This document shows, piece after piece, positions 11,014 through 23,388 of a DNA stretch of 64,000 bases. The position numbers and the translations under genes were made by a program. How positions within the stretch are numbered: position 1 is the stretch's first letter; each line of letters starts with the position of its first letter. Under the pieces are notes generated by a model. The model made no database searches, was not told the origin of the DNA, and saw only the letters and a program-made list of their open reading frames with translations. Source of the DNA: Spirodela intermedia (lineage: Eukaryota; Streptophyta; Magnoliopsida; Alismatales; Araceae); the NCBI GenBank assembly GCA_902729315.2, contig LR746266.1, positions 3,978,759 through 4,042,758 on the forward strand, in the 5' to 3' direction.

Positions 11014-11730
11014 GGGACTCGATACGAAAGGGTGCTCTCCGGATACATGTTACTAGTGTTTTTAAATATACTAACTTTTTCACCTGAGAGAATGATTTCG
11101 TGAGGCTAAGAAGCCCAAGGAGGATCCAGTTACGATCCGAACCACGGCCGTTGTGGATGGGAGATTTTTGAAGAGGGAAGGTCAAGTCTTGTGAAGAACT
11201 TGAAGAACGGAGATGCCAGGCGAAGATACAATAATCATGGGGTTATATAATTCGTCGGCACTCTTTTTTTCAAGTTGTGCATTCACATGTGAAATCCTGC
11301 TCATCGCCTGGAAAGGCTTGCTTGCTGAATGCGAGGTTTTGGAGCACGGAGCACAGCATCAGGAGTGTTAATGGCCTGTTGACGCTCCTAAGGAACATAC
11401 AATCTTGGGGAGACTTTAAAGCTGAAATTTAGCCCTGACAAATCAGTGGGCCCTCCGCATGCTCTGATTTTAAGGCCAAGAACAGCAACTCTTGGTCCTC
11501 AAGGATCCACTTAAAAATTATCTGACAGAAGATCCGGGAACAACACGTTTTGACTGGGATTTTCAAAAGCACACTATACGGAGTGCATGAGTTCCTCGAC
11601 CTTACATGGGTACATGCTGTAGTAAAGTTTGAAAGACCTGCTTCGTACCGACCTCGAGCTCTGGTTAGGTAAACTATGAGCATATCCTTGGGATTTCTTA
11701 AAACAATAGATACAAGAACATGACAGTATA
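11014..11730. other. Convergent 3' region between DnaJ and deacetylase genes
   Basis: About 700 bp holding the 3' untranslated regions of two convergent genes. No further gene is supported. The minus-strand open frame at 11429-11683 lies downstream of the deacetylase stop and has no known domain. Confidence 0.6.
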
Positions 11731-14700
11731 TTACTCGGCAATCGGTAAAGTGGCATTGGTTAGGTAATCAATGGCCTCTTCTTCAGAGAGCTGTTTTCCT
11801 TCCATCAGCCCTCTCGACAGAGTGTGCCAATAATCTTTGGACGGTGGGTGCAGAGGGAGCTGACCAGATTTGAATTGTTCAATGTCCTTCGGCATACACC
11901 TAAAAGAAAAGCAGAGAGATGAAGGAAACCGCTGCAAATCCATGGTTCAAGCATGCGCCTGTATGTATTATGGTTCTAATATCAATCTGCCAACTACTGA
12001 TGGGTATTAGGGTAACAATATATCTCAGAAGAGAATGAAGGCTCCGAGGATACAAAAGCGAGAAGAGGACAGCTTTGTTGTAGATTGTCTTTGAGGCATG
12101 CCCAGATAATTGGAGCTATGAATTTTTTCATATTTTTTTGATCTCATAAATTAATTTACGAGACTGGACAATGATTACAGACTAGCACATGGAACTGTTG
12201 TGGCATGTCAACCTTATGTATATTTCTCAGGGTGTGAACGTCGAAGATAATCAACCAAAGATAAGAAGCATCAAAGAGAACTAGAAGAGAGCCAAGAACA
12301 AAAGAGAAATTTGTGGAAGAGCCTTACGTCATTGTTAAAATTGGAAAGCCATTCTCATTTCCTAGATAAACCACATTGGAATACCATCCATCCTGCGGGA
12401 AAAAGGGGCCAAGATGGTTAGAGAGACAACTTCAACCGTTTAAATGCACTGTTCTACTTTTGTGATAGCCAAAAGACAATGTAAAGGCATACCAAATAGG
12501 CTAAGCAGAACTGTGGCACGTTTCAAAAACCAAACAGTTGTCCTCACACAGATAAGAATCGGAATGCTCCTTGTTGGGTAAAAATTATGAGGCCTTTAAA
12601 GCATGGTAAATTTTCAATTCATTCTACTAGTACCATTTTTTTTTGCTTTTAGATTGAATGGAATATTTTTTACGGACACAATGTTATTAAATCAAGACAT
12701 CTATCTTCGTTTACAGGAAATTTTAGGTGTCGCTTACAGGAACTTTTAATCTTTTCTGACAATGTCTATCTTAAAAAAAAAAAAAAAAGGACCATTAGAC
12801 ATGCCGAATTTCTGAATGCGTCCCGATGTAGTGGGGAAATGTCTTGTATGTGCTTTCATTTCAGCATGTTTTCACCATTACGTTATACCCCCCCCCCCCT
12901 CCCCCCCTACATGTAAACTAATAAGACAGGAGATGAGAACGGCTATAAGAGATGACATAGGGTTGATGTCATTCAGTCCTATGTCATCTACTATATAGCC
13001 CTTACATTAATGTGTTAATTACTGCACTGTTAATTGATATATATAGCCCTTACATGAATGGGTTAAGTACTGCATTGTTAAATTGATCTATGACATCTAC
13101 ATCGGGCAAAACGATGAAGGCATAAATTGATACATCTCAAATTTCTTTGGCCGCTGCCATTTAATCATAAAAAACAAGGTAAAATCAAGTAGCTTGCAAG
13201 CAAATCATCTACAATATATCTGAGAAACAAAATGCGGATTAATTATTCAATAAGCACAAAATCGTACCTCTCAGATTGGCAATGTGTAGACATCTAGGAA
13301 AAGAGATTTTCTAACTTAAAAAGACAACAGAAGATGTAATGATACAATAGCTAAATGGTATAAAACACTTGTATAGCATACCTTAACCGCCACCAGAGGG
13401 ATATATTTATTTTGAATGACAAAATCTAGAGCTGATAAGTCGAACAGTGGAAACCCCATTTCTTCTTTTAAACAATTCTCCTGACACAATACGTCATTGA
13501 ATTGCTCAAGCCTAATATCAGATTGAGCCATCGACAAAGCGTTAAAAATCAGCTAGTAACCGGATGGAAGCATGATATACGTATAACTTCAACCAAACGA
13601 ATGAAAGAAGTGCACAGAGTTATGTAGCTATCCTGTTTAGAGACGTACGTTATTCTGTACATGCACATGTAAGTCTTGGTAGCGTCATTTCTTTCAGGAT
13701 GAAGAAAAGCCACACCTCCTTTGCCCCATGTTTTTGAATGGGATCTTCCAAAGAATAATTGATGAGGAACTACCTTCCATAAGACATCTTTTGGTAAGGT
13801 TTTGTCCTCTGAGCCACTACATGGGATTTGCATGCCGTCTGCCTATACAACAATGGCAATGTGTTATCACATGGATACAAAATAAATATTTGCCTGATGA
13901 ATGCAGTATTATAAGAAATTAATAAGAATAACGGACAAACAGTAGGCAGGCACCAAAAGTAGGCAATTGATAATTGTTCTAATAATCTTGCATCAAAATA
14001 TAATATATATTTTTATTGCATCTACATTATCTAAAGCACTGAAATCCTATACAAGAATGAACGATTGATTTCTGAATTGTAGGAAGTTTTTTGACAATGA
14101 AGAAGCTTATGACATAAAACAAGAATCCGGGATCAAATCAGACAGTTCTGACCCACGTTGTGGCATCCTTGATGCCTCCAATGCTTCTCTGCTTTCTATA
14201 TCTATGCAAAGGAGATGTGTGGAATAACACAATATCATATCAGTCTCTAAAAAATAACCGATGTCCAAACAAAATGTCAAGAGATGACCGAGAAAACGCA
14301 CCGGAGGGCTATCTTTGGGGAAAAGAAAAACATTTTCATAAATGATTGAAGACATCCCAAACGAATGATCCATAGGGAGAATTCTTACCTGTCCACCTTG
14401 AATATAGCAAAGAAACCTAGGCTTCCAAATATTTGAACCGTAGGTTCCATACCAAATATCAACTTTCGACAGGTGTGATCTCCACATTATGGAGGACGAA
14501 ACAATACGATCAGGCAAAAGAGTCGGTTCATTGCGAGATGAGTCATTTAAATGGGCTGCTCTCGTTTCGCTTTCTTTGTCAATATTCAACTTTGATAGAG
14601 GTAGAGTAACATCCTCGGTAATAGTTTCCAAGCATGCTCCATATGAAGGGCCTGAACCTTCGGACAAAGCACCAGATCCTTCATTGATTAATTTTATTTC

Positions 14701-17700
14701 AGCGTCTGAGTCAGACCCAGAGCTTGCATCCTGAGATTCAAATCAGACAATTTCAGGAGTTGATGATGTGAAACATAACTGAAGGGATGTTTCACAGTTT
14801 AGCTAATGGCAGAAGAAGAAATGAGGGTAGAAATTCAACCAAATTCTGACAACTGAAAATAGTTTTAAATATGAAGCCTCTCTCAGGATAGTAATTAGTG
14901 AACAAGAATTTGTAATTCCAAGACAATCCTTTCACTGCAGAACTAAACTTTTATGCTTCCTTTTTTTTATGTATGTTGATTGAGCTGTGAAATGTGAGCT
15001 GATACTTGGAGCAACTGTTTTTGTAGCCTATATCCATCTTTGGTGCAATTTTTACCGATGAAGACTGTTGTTCTGTATATCCCAAGATAAGGGAGTGATA
15101 CGTTTGGAAAGAGAGAACAATCATAACTAAACAAGGTGACCAATGGAAGCAAAGCAATAACATACTAATCATAACTAAACAAGGTGACCAGTCAGCACCT
15201 AGGCAAGGCATAGTGCCACATGATTCTACCAAAAGTTATTATTTTCAAGTATTTATATTACACATTAATTTTATTCAATTATATTCCTGAAATTTTCTGA
15301 TAAGCCTCCCATCAATACATACTCAAGAAGGAAGAAGCTTCCAGCTTCTACGTCTCTAACCATCGCATATGAAGGTTAGTAAGCATCAAAATGCAAAAGA
15401 GAGGGCTGAGGGTTATAAATAAGGGGACTCAGTAACATAAGGAGGGGTAGAGAAGACATTTGGTCCTAGAAGTTCCCAGAGATTCTCCACCTGTTTGTGG
15501 TAGAACGGATCCGGGCTCCACAGCTCAAACTTTCTTCCCCTAAACCTTGTTTCCGTTCTACTCAAGAAGAATCTTATTCTTTTCAGGATCTAGGTTCTTA
15601 CCATTTTCACACGCACATGAAACGAAAATGGCAATTTTTTTTTATTCTCTCTTTCGAACGCTTAAATTGACATTGAATCATTTCAGTCAAAAGCAAATAT
15701 CAACCGTACAAAATAATCATTTCATTAGGGGGATCATCCTTTTTCATGACTTTGAGAAAGTGTCACCGTACTATTTGGTTAAACATTCCACAATCTTAAC
15801 TGCTAACAAGTACATAAAGGCAAAATGATAACGTTATATTTATGTCACAAAACTAGAAATTTTGAATTAACACTAGAAGCAAAATGATAGTTTAATTTGA
15901 TTCCTCACCATGTTTTGCATCATTTTTTCATATTTATGACCAAAGCCTGAATCCAAAAAGCAAATTACAAGTAGTACCGTAGAGATATATTGCTAGAATA
16001 TTATTTTGTAATTGTAATGGTCTGCAAGGAAAGTGACAGAACAAAGGACTTAGAGAAAGAAATTAATCAACCATTTACAAAACACATCTGACTGTCAAGT
16101 TTCTCCATTTATCGGGAATATTCCTGGAAAATGGCCTATGCCTGGGTAAAATCATATTTTCTCAAGAAGGAAAATTTGTAGTTCTTTAAGATGACTTTCA
16201 GCTCCCTCTATGTAAAGAAGGGGAATGGTTCTCATTCATAGTAGCCTAATCTTGGAGCATTGTCTTACTAGACAACAGAATGATAATAATAGAAGTAATA
16301 ACTAAATAAAAACTGACAATCACCTCAAGGATATGTGGTTTTCCCTTGCCAACCAATAGCTTCTCAGGTAGATGTGCAGCAAGTACTGGCCAAAATGTAC
16401 TTAGCTCGCGGCGAACCTGAAAAGTAGAATGTCTCGTTAAAAATAATAGTTAAGCATTAAATCCACAAGTAAGCATAGAATAAGATCACCTTGCATATCA
16501 CACGCCATGTGGACTCAAAGGGTTGCTCGTCTACTTTCTCAAGATTTGATGTTTCGCCCAGCAGCGTCTCCACACATGCAAGAACGGACTTTGATAGAGA
16601 ATTAAGATTATAACCTCCTTCCAAAGCCATCATAATCTTCCCTTGGGCGAATCTCATCAACTGAAATAAAGAATCGAAATAATATTCAATGATTCGAATT
16701 ATAAAAAAATAGTACACTAAACATGTGAATTCATAAGTAAATTTGCATCAGAAAAGTACAAAAATATCAAAAGATCATTGAATTGCCCAAAAAATGACTT
16801 TTAAAAAAGCGAACAGTGGGCATAGATAGCAATGTCAGTGATACTTTTTTCTCTAGACACGGTGTTGAAAGACTGAAGCATACGAGCGGGGGGAAAAGTG
16901 CAATGAAATGATTTGACGCTTATGAAAACACAGCAGAGTAGAATGCTTTATTCTGAAAATTTAAAATGTGAACATAAATATCATATATTTTTACACAGAA
17001 ACCAACCTTCTTCGTCATGATAGAGTATCCACGTGGTGTGACACAACAACCCCCAAGCGGATCACCAATGGCTGCTTTAAAAAAAGGTTTTAGAAGGGTG
17101 AAAAGCAGAGAATTCTTGAAAGAGCAACAATCATATGAAATGTATCGTCTGTAAAAATTACATAAAATATATGCTTTAGCCACTGAAAACTAGGCTTGAA
17201 ACTGTCTAAGGTTTTGAAAGCAAATTATGTGTTAAAAAAACACTATACTTGGATTGATCAGCGAAGTCAGAGTCCATATTCCACAAAAACTTGAAATAAA
17301 TCATTAGACATGCAACGCTGACAAGAAGGAACAAAATGCCAAGTGGGAAGAAAATGTTCAGGCTTTACCTAAAAGGAAACAATGTCAAAATCAGGAGATG
17401 AGGGGAGAGTACCTAATATGTTTCTCTAATTTCCAATCATGATACATTTTTAAACAACTTTTGTAGTTTTAAAATGTCTGGAATTAGAAATATCTTGAAG
17501 TAGAAAAAAAAAATCTTTCTTTCGCTATATTAAGAAGCCCCCAGAAACCTGATGCTATTATTTTAAAAAACAATAGTCGTCTGTCATGTGCCATGATATT
17601 GCATCAGTTCTATCTTCCTTTTCAGTGAACATATTAGTCCCTTGCCATGCCCCCCCTCTTAAGGGACAGTTTTGGTCTGCTAGGGACCCACTGGTAGGGC

Positions 17701-20700
17701 AGGCTCGGCTAGTTTACAATGACCCCCCCCCCCTCAAGTTTAGGTCGAGTCAACTCGAACCCCCCATAAAAGGCTCCCGATACAAGCCATGGCTATGAAT
17801 GTACCAGCTGTGCTTGTTTGGTCTACCTTGAACCATTGGGAAGGCTAATCAGGACCGTCCTATGCCCTTGGAATCTATATACAGGACAAGTCAGTGTTAT
17901 TGAAGGATTATTCCATGGACACTATATTTAAATCCAATCTTCCAAATAAATCAAATTTTATGGACCTTATTTATAAAACAGGTTTGTTTAATTCATAATT
18001 CTCTTGAGGTTTTAAACCCATGCAAAGAAGATATTAAAGACTACTCTGAAATAAACAGAATGTTCAATTACCAAGACTATAGGATATATCAAAAAAGCCT
18101 AATCAATATTCTTTTGTATGTGGTCAGAGTACATGGGGACGGTAAACATATGATATCAACTTCAATATTTACAAGCATCACAAACCTGAATGATGCTCTA
18201 CCGAAGAATAAGTATTCCCAATTTTATTACCATCATCATAAAAAAATCCCAGTTTTTGGAATAGGGATATGTGCCTTGTACTTCACACTTTGTTGCATCA
18301 TAGAAACTTTATGGAAGTGGGCGCTCTTTAGGAGCTGTTTACGTTTTTTTATGGCCACGTCAAAATATACAAAAGAATGGTATCCCATATTATTGCTATC
18401 ACAACCATATTTCTGATATATTCATGGGGAGTATGACCTCTTATCTTGCTGGGAACTCCGATAGTATCGATGACTAATCTTGCCATGACAACTTACTATC
18501 CCAACACTACACAATACATGTTCTGATCTTTTTCTTATTTTGAACTTCTTGTACGATCTAATACATTCATGATAGTCATGCGAGCCCAAAATTTGTTTCT
18601 CAATTTACTCATAAATTTGCAATCATGCGAACCACTAAATTCATTCCATCCAAATCTAGATACACGAAGGGATTTTCCTAATATAACGTTAATTATTAAA
18701 CAAAATAGTGGGAACATTTTCCAGTACGTTGTCTTATTCATCCAAGCCTCTCCTAAAATCTCACAATGTAAATCATTATTTCATATTCCCAACGTACACC
18801 CATATCTATACCCTAGCCATATCAGTTAGTGTCAGGCTACCAGCAATATCATGCTTTTCCTTGAAAATGCTATATCAATTTATTGAGACTCCCAACTTTG
18901 ACTGTTCACAGCTTCAGGTCTACATCCGAACCCATTCTTTCAAATGTTCTACAGACACTGGATCGATTGTTTCTTATAATTTCCGATTTCATCTTCTTGT
19001 TTGTGCGATAGGTCCATAACAATCGTCCACACACTGGCCATTGTTCTTTCATATATAATCCTTCATTATCAGATACCTTTTTAGATATCATTTCCTTCCT
19101 AATATCGATTAGGCAATATCTACAGGCATTCAATCATAAGCTTTCTCTAGCTTCCATAAATAAATTATTTTCTCCAGAATATTCCGTCAATAGCTGTCCT
19201 CACAGCACCGATAAGGCCTGGAATGTTTCTTGTTCCTCCTTTCTTTCATAAAAGATTTTCACTGTCACGAACACATTTTAATGATATGTATAATTTACAG
19301 GTAATGTACTAATAATTCATATGACGATTAGAGAAACTGACAAGGGAATCAATGCATTGAGGTTTATCCTTTATCGCCAGGGCTCCCCTGTATACCTTGA
19401 CTTTTTCTAACACCTTGTTTCCTAGGCATGGCCTTTAAATCTATGATGATAAAGAAACTCATATCTAATCATCCCAATGTAGATATTGAAGCCATTACTA
19501 CTGTTTTTTCCTTTACTATTGGCTTAACTGGTTAATATAACAAACTGCAATATTTAGCTCCATGATCAAATCAGCCAAAAAATAAAAAAAATGTTTCTAC
19601 TAATTGTAACCAGGCGTGAATAAAGGGAATGAATTAACCTGCGTCAAATCCTCCTGAAATTAGAACAATATCAGGATTGTAACTCTCGGCAACAGGGATC
19701 AGTATGTGGTCCCAGGCAGAAAGATAGTCGGCATCGCCACAAAGTCCATGCTCCCATGGAATATTTATGTTGAACCCAGCACCTAATCCTTCCCCGGTCA
19801 TAGTATGTGAACCGTCATCACCAGCGGGATAGAAGCCCCCAAATTCAAACCTGGACCAAGCGATAACATCATTGCTGGAAGAAAAGAATTGAGTGAAGGA
19901 AAGATACTGACATAAAAATATTGTGAGAAATTAATCCCCTCAGGAGTTGGATTTGTAAAGCATTCTTCAAACAAATGCATGCCCATCTCATTTATTCATA
20001 TTAGCTTCAGTTAAATGAAGGAGAAAAGAAAAAAATATCATCAGATGGAACTACACTTACAGAAAAATTACGCAAAAGGGGTTGAAGATCAAAAAAGGCA
20101 ATTGGTTAGTTCACACCCTTGTTGTTGTTGTTCTAAAAATTCCGAAATGAAAGAACAACGATCTGGCGCTGCTTCATCTATTCAAGTTTTTCTAGTGCTT
20201 GGAATAAACTTGACATATAAATGATTCATGGGTGTCTGGTTCAGAAGTAGATCCAATCCATCGGCGGATAAGGCAGAGGGGCAAAATTTTAAGAACAAAA
20301 ATAGACTCCGTGGCTGAAAGAGAAAGGGGGAAATCTAGACAAGGCATGCAATTGAAGAACCACGACGACCCTCCTCCCTAAAAGATTTTGAAATCAGAAG
20401 TGAATCTAACTTACCTGTGCACTGAAAAGAATAACACTCGAGGATCATTCCAGAACATCTTCTGTGTACCGTTTCCATGATGCACATCCCAGTCTACTAT
20501 CAGTATTTTATTTATGCCCAGATCTGTCTGTACAACAGGAAAACAGTTATTGGGTACTCGCAATGAAACAGTACTATTCCATTAGCAGGCACCATAATCT
20601 TGGGTTTAACAGATATTAGTATTTTCAAGAAGCAAGGACGCGATAGCAAAAGGGTGCTGCTAAGAAGAGAGAATACTCTGTCGTTCAAAAGGAAATTGGC

Positions 20701-21450
20701 AGCGATGGCAATGTTGTTGAAAAGACAGAAACCCATTGCTTGGTCTGGTTCTGCATGATGACCCGGTGGCCTGACTATGGCAACCCCAGAATTGATCTCC
20801 CCATTTGCGACCTTTTCAGTGAGCTGGACGAATGATACAAAAGTCAAGACCTCAACCTACCGTCAGCAACCTGTGAGAAACTTGAGCTCGAGCTTCGTTT
20901 CGGCAAACCGACGAGGACGAACTACACGAATCTCTGCTCTGAAAACTAAAGAAAAAAATCCGTTACCTGAAGAACGCCTCCAGCGGCAAGAAAAGCCGAT
21001 TCTGATGAGCCCTCATTCAAATAAATAGAGTTAAATCTCGCAGCGATCCTCTTCCTCCGGGAATTGAACAGCTTCGAGCTCACGTTTCGGATGAGATCAA
21101 CGTGCTTGCGAGTATGAACTGCCGATACGTACTTGTCGTCCACCTCCTCAGCGCCAAAGACAGAGCACCTGGGAAAACAAGCAATGATCTCATCGAACCA
21201 GTCCGACTTTCCTACTACGAACTGAAAATAGGAACAAAAACCGCGCCCATGCTTCCTCGGGATGCCTGGAATGAAACCTCTGTGTGACGCCGGCGGACTC
21301 AAGCTCTTGCCATATGGCCTTGATCCGCTGCTGACTCTCCGGGTGACTTTCTCCGTCGGGCGTCCCGTGCCGACACATCCTCTCGTCGTACACCAGCCCT
21401 ACGCGGGGGCCCCGGTGGTGCTCCTCCACGGCGGGCGGCGATGCTTCCAT
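11731..21450 (-). CDS. HDA5: Class II histone deacetylase, HDA5/HDA18 type
   Basis: Thirteen exons: 21278-21450, 20967-21168, 20677-20823, 20415-20527, 19639-19850, 17007-17071, 16490-16660, 16324-16416, 14389-14730, 13649-13842, 13382-13511, 12328-12392 and 11731-11899. All have GT-AG introns and sum to 691 residues. The order follows Arabidopsis HDA5 as I recall it (660 residues), including the plant-specific C-terminal half with [13 protein letters not shown] and [12 protein letters not shown]. Catalytic features are RPPGHHAE (about 143-150), the zinc and charge-relay segment [11 protein letters not shown] (about 186-196), [14 protein letters not shown] and LEGGYNL with the Tyr near 321. 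Class II enzymes remove acetyl groups from histone and other lysines using zinc; HDA5 acts in chromatin repression, including flowering control, in Arabidopsis. The motif before the zinc Asp reads ISGGFDA where SAGFDA is usual. The largest intron (17072-19638) holds GC-rich, C-run DNA and nothing I could name. Confidence 0.95.
12888..12907. repeat. C homopolymer run in a deacetylase intron
   Basis: About twenty bases of C interrupted by one T. It lies in the intron between the 12th and 11th coding exons of the deacetylase. No function is suggested; it is a likely site of length error in sequencing. Confidence 0.9.
15119..15190. repeat. Two 24-bp direct repeats in a deacetylase intron
   Basis: The 24-bp word starting AATCATAACTAAACAAGG occurs identically at 15119-15142 and 15167-15190, spaced by 24 bp. 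It lies in the intron between exons 8 and 9 of the deacetylase. It looks like a recent local duplication. Confidence 0.9.
17072..19638 (-). other. Large deacetylase intron, possible repeat relic
   Basis: This 2.57-kb intron contains two C runs at about 17650 and 17707-17719 within a locally GC-rich stretch, then AT-rich DNA. Minus-strand text at 18535-18741 and plus-strand text at 18708-19019 is open for 68-103 residues, which suggests a decayed mobile element, but no reverse transcriptase, gag or transposase motif could be read with confidence. Confidence 0.3.
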
Positions 21451-21749
21451 CCCCCCTTCGGAGGCAACGGCCGAGAGGCAGGACGCTGAGGGACTGACAC
21501 CAGAGTCGTCAGGAGAGACGAGCGGCGAAGGAGAACGGTCGTCGGACGTTGGCCGGGCTATTCAAATCAAATAGAGGGAAGAAAAATAAAGGAGGGGAAT
21601 AGGCGGCGAAATGTATAACCATCAGACCTTTAAAAAAATATTGGAGGCAAAAACACTGCAGCTGATCCAACCAGTTTTTCGAGCTCCTTGATCAGAAATC
21701 AAACTTTTCTCATATTTTATGGGTACCGACACTACATGCAAATAAAAAA
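21451..21749 (-). promoter_or_regulatory. Upstream region of the deacetylase gene
   Basis: About 300 bp directly upstream of the deacetylase ATG, GC-rich near the gene and AT-rich beyond. It should contain the 5' leader and core promoter. No clear TATA box was chosen by eye. Confidence 0.45.
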
Positions 21750-22078
21750 GGCATCTTTCTTCAGCGAGGCAGTACAAAAATCTTTCTCTGCAGTGGAGAC
21801 GATAAACGCTGTGGAGAAGACGACCGAGACAGCTTCGACAGCGACACGAGGAGATGCCCTCTCCGTCTTTCTCAACCTGTCTCAGAAGTACGCCCATAAC
21901 TTTTCTTCTAATTTGTGGGTAGCGTCGTTATACGCGAACAGAAACATTTCTTCTCTGCGACGCAATACAGAAGTCTTTCTCCGCATTGGAGATGTCGACA
22001 GAGGCAGCGTCGACAGCGAGAAGAGGAGATGCCGTCTCCTTCTTCCTCAACTTGTCTCAGAGGTACGCCAATAACTGC
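21750..22078 (+). repeat. Imperfect tandem duplication of a coding-like block
   Basis: Copies lie at about 21750-21903 and 21945-22078. The second lacks about 25 bp present in the first. On the plus strand each copy encodes a similar peptide in one frame: TATRGDALSVFLNLSQKYAH in the first and TARRGDAVSFFLNLSQRYAN in the second. Both end at the same donor-like point (GTCTCAGA followed by GTACGCC). The frame is conserved within each copy but shifted between them. It looks like a duplicated exon of a gene I do not recognise, or a local repeat that once coded. Confidence 0.7.
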
Positions 22079-22767
22079 TCGGCTGCCCAGGAATCCCCAG
22101 GATCAACTCCGCCGTGGGGGAAAGGAGACTCGATGGAGAGGAGACGACTGGCCGTCATGTCCAGCTCCCGAAGACGAAGCGGCTTGCTCGCTGGGCCGCC
22201 CGTACGGAGACCTCTCACGAATTCATCACTCTCACCATTCACCAAGGAAATGGATATGAATTAGAAACGAATACCAAGAAGGACCTCGAGAGCAGGAATT
22301 CTGAAGAACCCAAGCAGAGGAGAAATCAAGGATTTCGGCCAAGGTCAAAGCTTTTTTGGTTTTTCAAGAGCTCGTCTCCCCCCCCGGCGGGATGAAGAAG
22401 ATGCAGAGCCCCCTACCTCTCAACTTCGGGGCCTTGGACCACATCCAGCATCCCGAGAGATTCTCCATGTTTCGAACTTCCTGGTCGAGAGACACTTTTG
22501 CACGCAGAAGATGCAGAACAAGCCCCCCCCCTATCCGCACGACCCAATTCCATGTTTCAAATTTTCAGGCCTAGAGATACCTTGGGGGTGTGTCTGGGAT
22601 CAGATTCTCCACTGGATCAAACTTGACCGTTGGTATCTTTCTGCAACCTGAATCTCCCACATTTCGCCATGAGAAACCAGGAGGTACTTGAGGAATAGTC
22701 TGATCATTGTATCTCGGGTTTTTTCAAGGTAATGGACGGTATTTCTTTGCCTTTCATTCGATCAGAT
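22079..22767. other. Spacer with short open frames, nothing recognised
   Basis: Several overlapping plus-strand frames of 70-115 residues occur here, rich in Arg, Ser and Pro. They share no known motif and no clear exon boundaries, so none is called a gene. Confidence 0.4.
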
Positions 22768-23388
22768 TCACGTCTGCAACCTAAAAGCGTTCTGCATAGA
22801 AGAATGAACAACGGGTTTATCAACATTGTTAACGCTGTTGCCACCCGGTGCATCAATTTCCATGTCCTCAGCACGATTGGGTTCACCAGGTGCACTCCAC
22901 ACTGTTGGGTTTCTTGCTCTGATGATGAAGGAAGATGGCCCACCGATACAGTTTTGCTTCGAACTCTGAACAAATTGACGAACACTACAAATCTCTCTTG
23001 TGAACAACAAATGAATCTCTGGCATCAAAAGAGACAGCAGTCATTCTGCCTATTGCTTATAACCAGCAGAATTGACTATGCATTATGATTCGTAGCAATG
23101 ATAGTATAAAGTGTATAAGTTGCAAACTCTTGTTGGGATGAATCATGTCAGTTTACAACATTTCTGATTGGCAGATGGAATTCAGACCAAAATATGGTTT
23201 ATGGGTTGTAAGTATCAGCATGAAAAATTGGAAAATGAAACTAAAATGATCAATATCTACCACGGCGCGTACTAAAACTCACTTTGAGGAAATTGATGAT
23301 AGCAGGCTCGCCCATGCCATCGATGTGATAATATATTGGGTAATCATTCTCGTTCATTGATCTCAAAAGAAAGATGTTCTCTTTCAGC
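22768..23388 (-). pseudogene. Last two exons of an unidentified gene (fragment or 3' end)
   Basis: Exons 23283-23388 and 22768-22965 splice in phase with a good donor (AAA|GTGAGT) and acceptor (TTTGTTCAG). They encode 100 residues plus one split codon and end at a TGA. The first contains NENDYPIYYHIDGMGEPAI; the second contains FIIRARNPTVWSAPGEPNRA followed by EDMEIDAPGG. Clean splicing, in-phase joining and non-repetitive text argue for a real protein ending. I could not name the family, and no upstream exons were found in the next several kb. It may be a truncated gene copy or the 3' end of a gene with long introns. Confidence 0.5.

Noticed and set aside
19360-19420. Reverse-transcriptase-like text (YRQGSPVYL) in the large deacetylase intron
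   Set aside because: Only a few residues match a LINE motif; no other reverse transcriptase block is found on either side.
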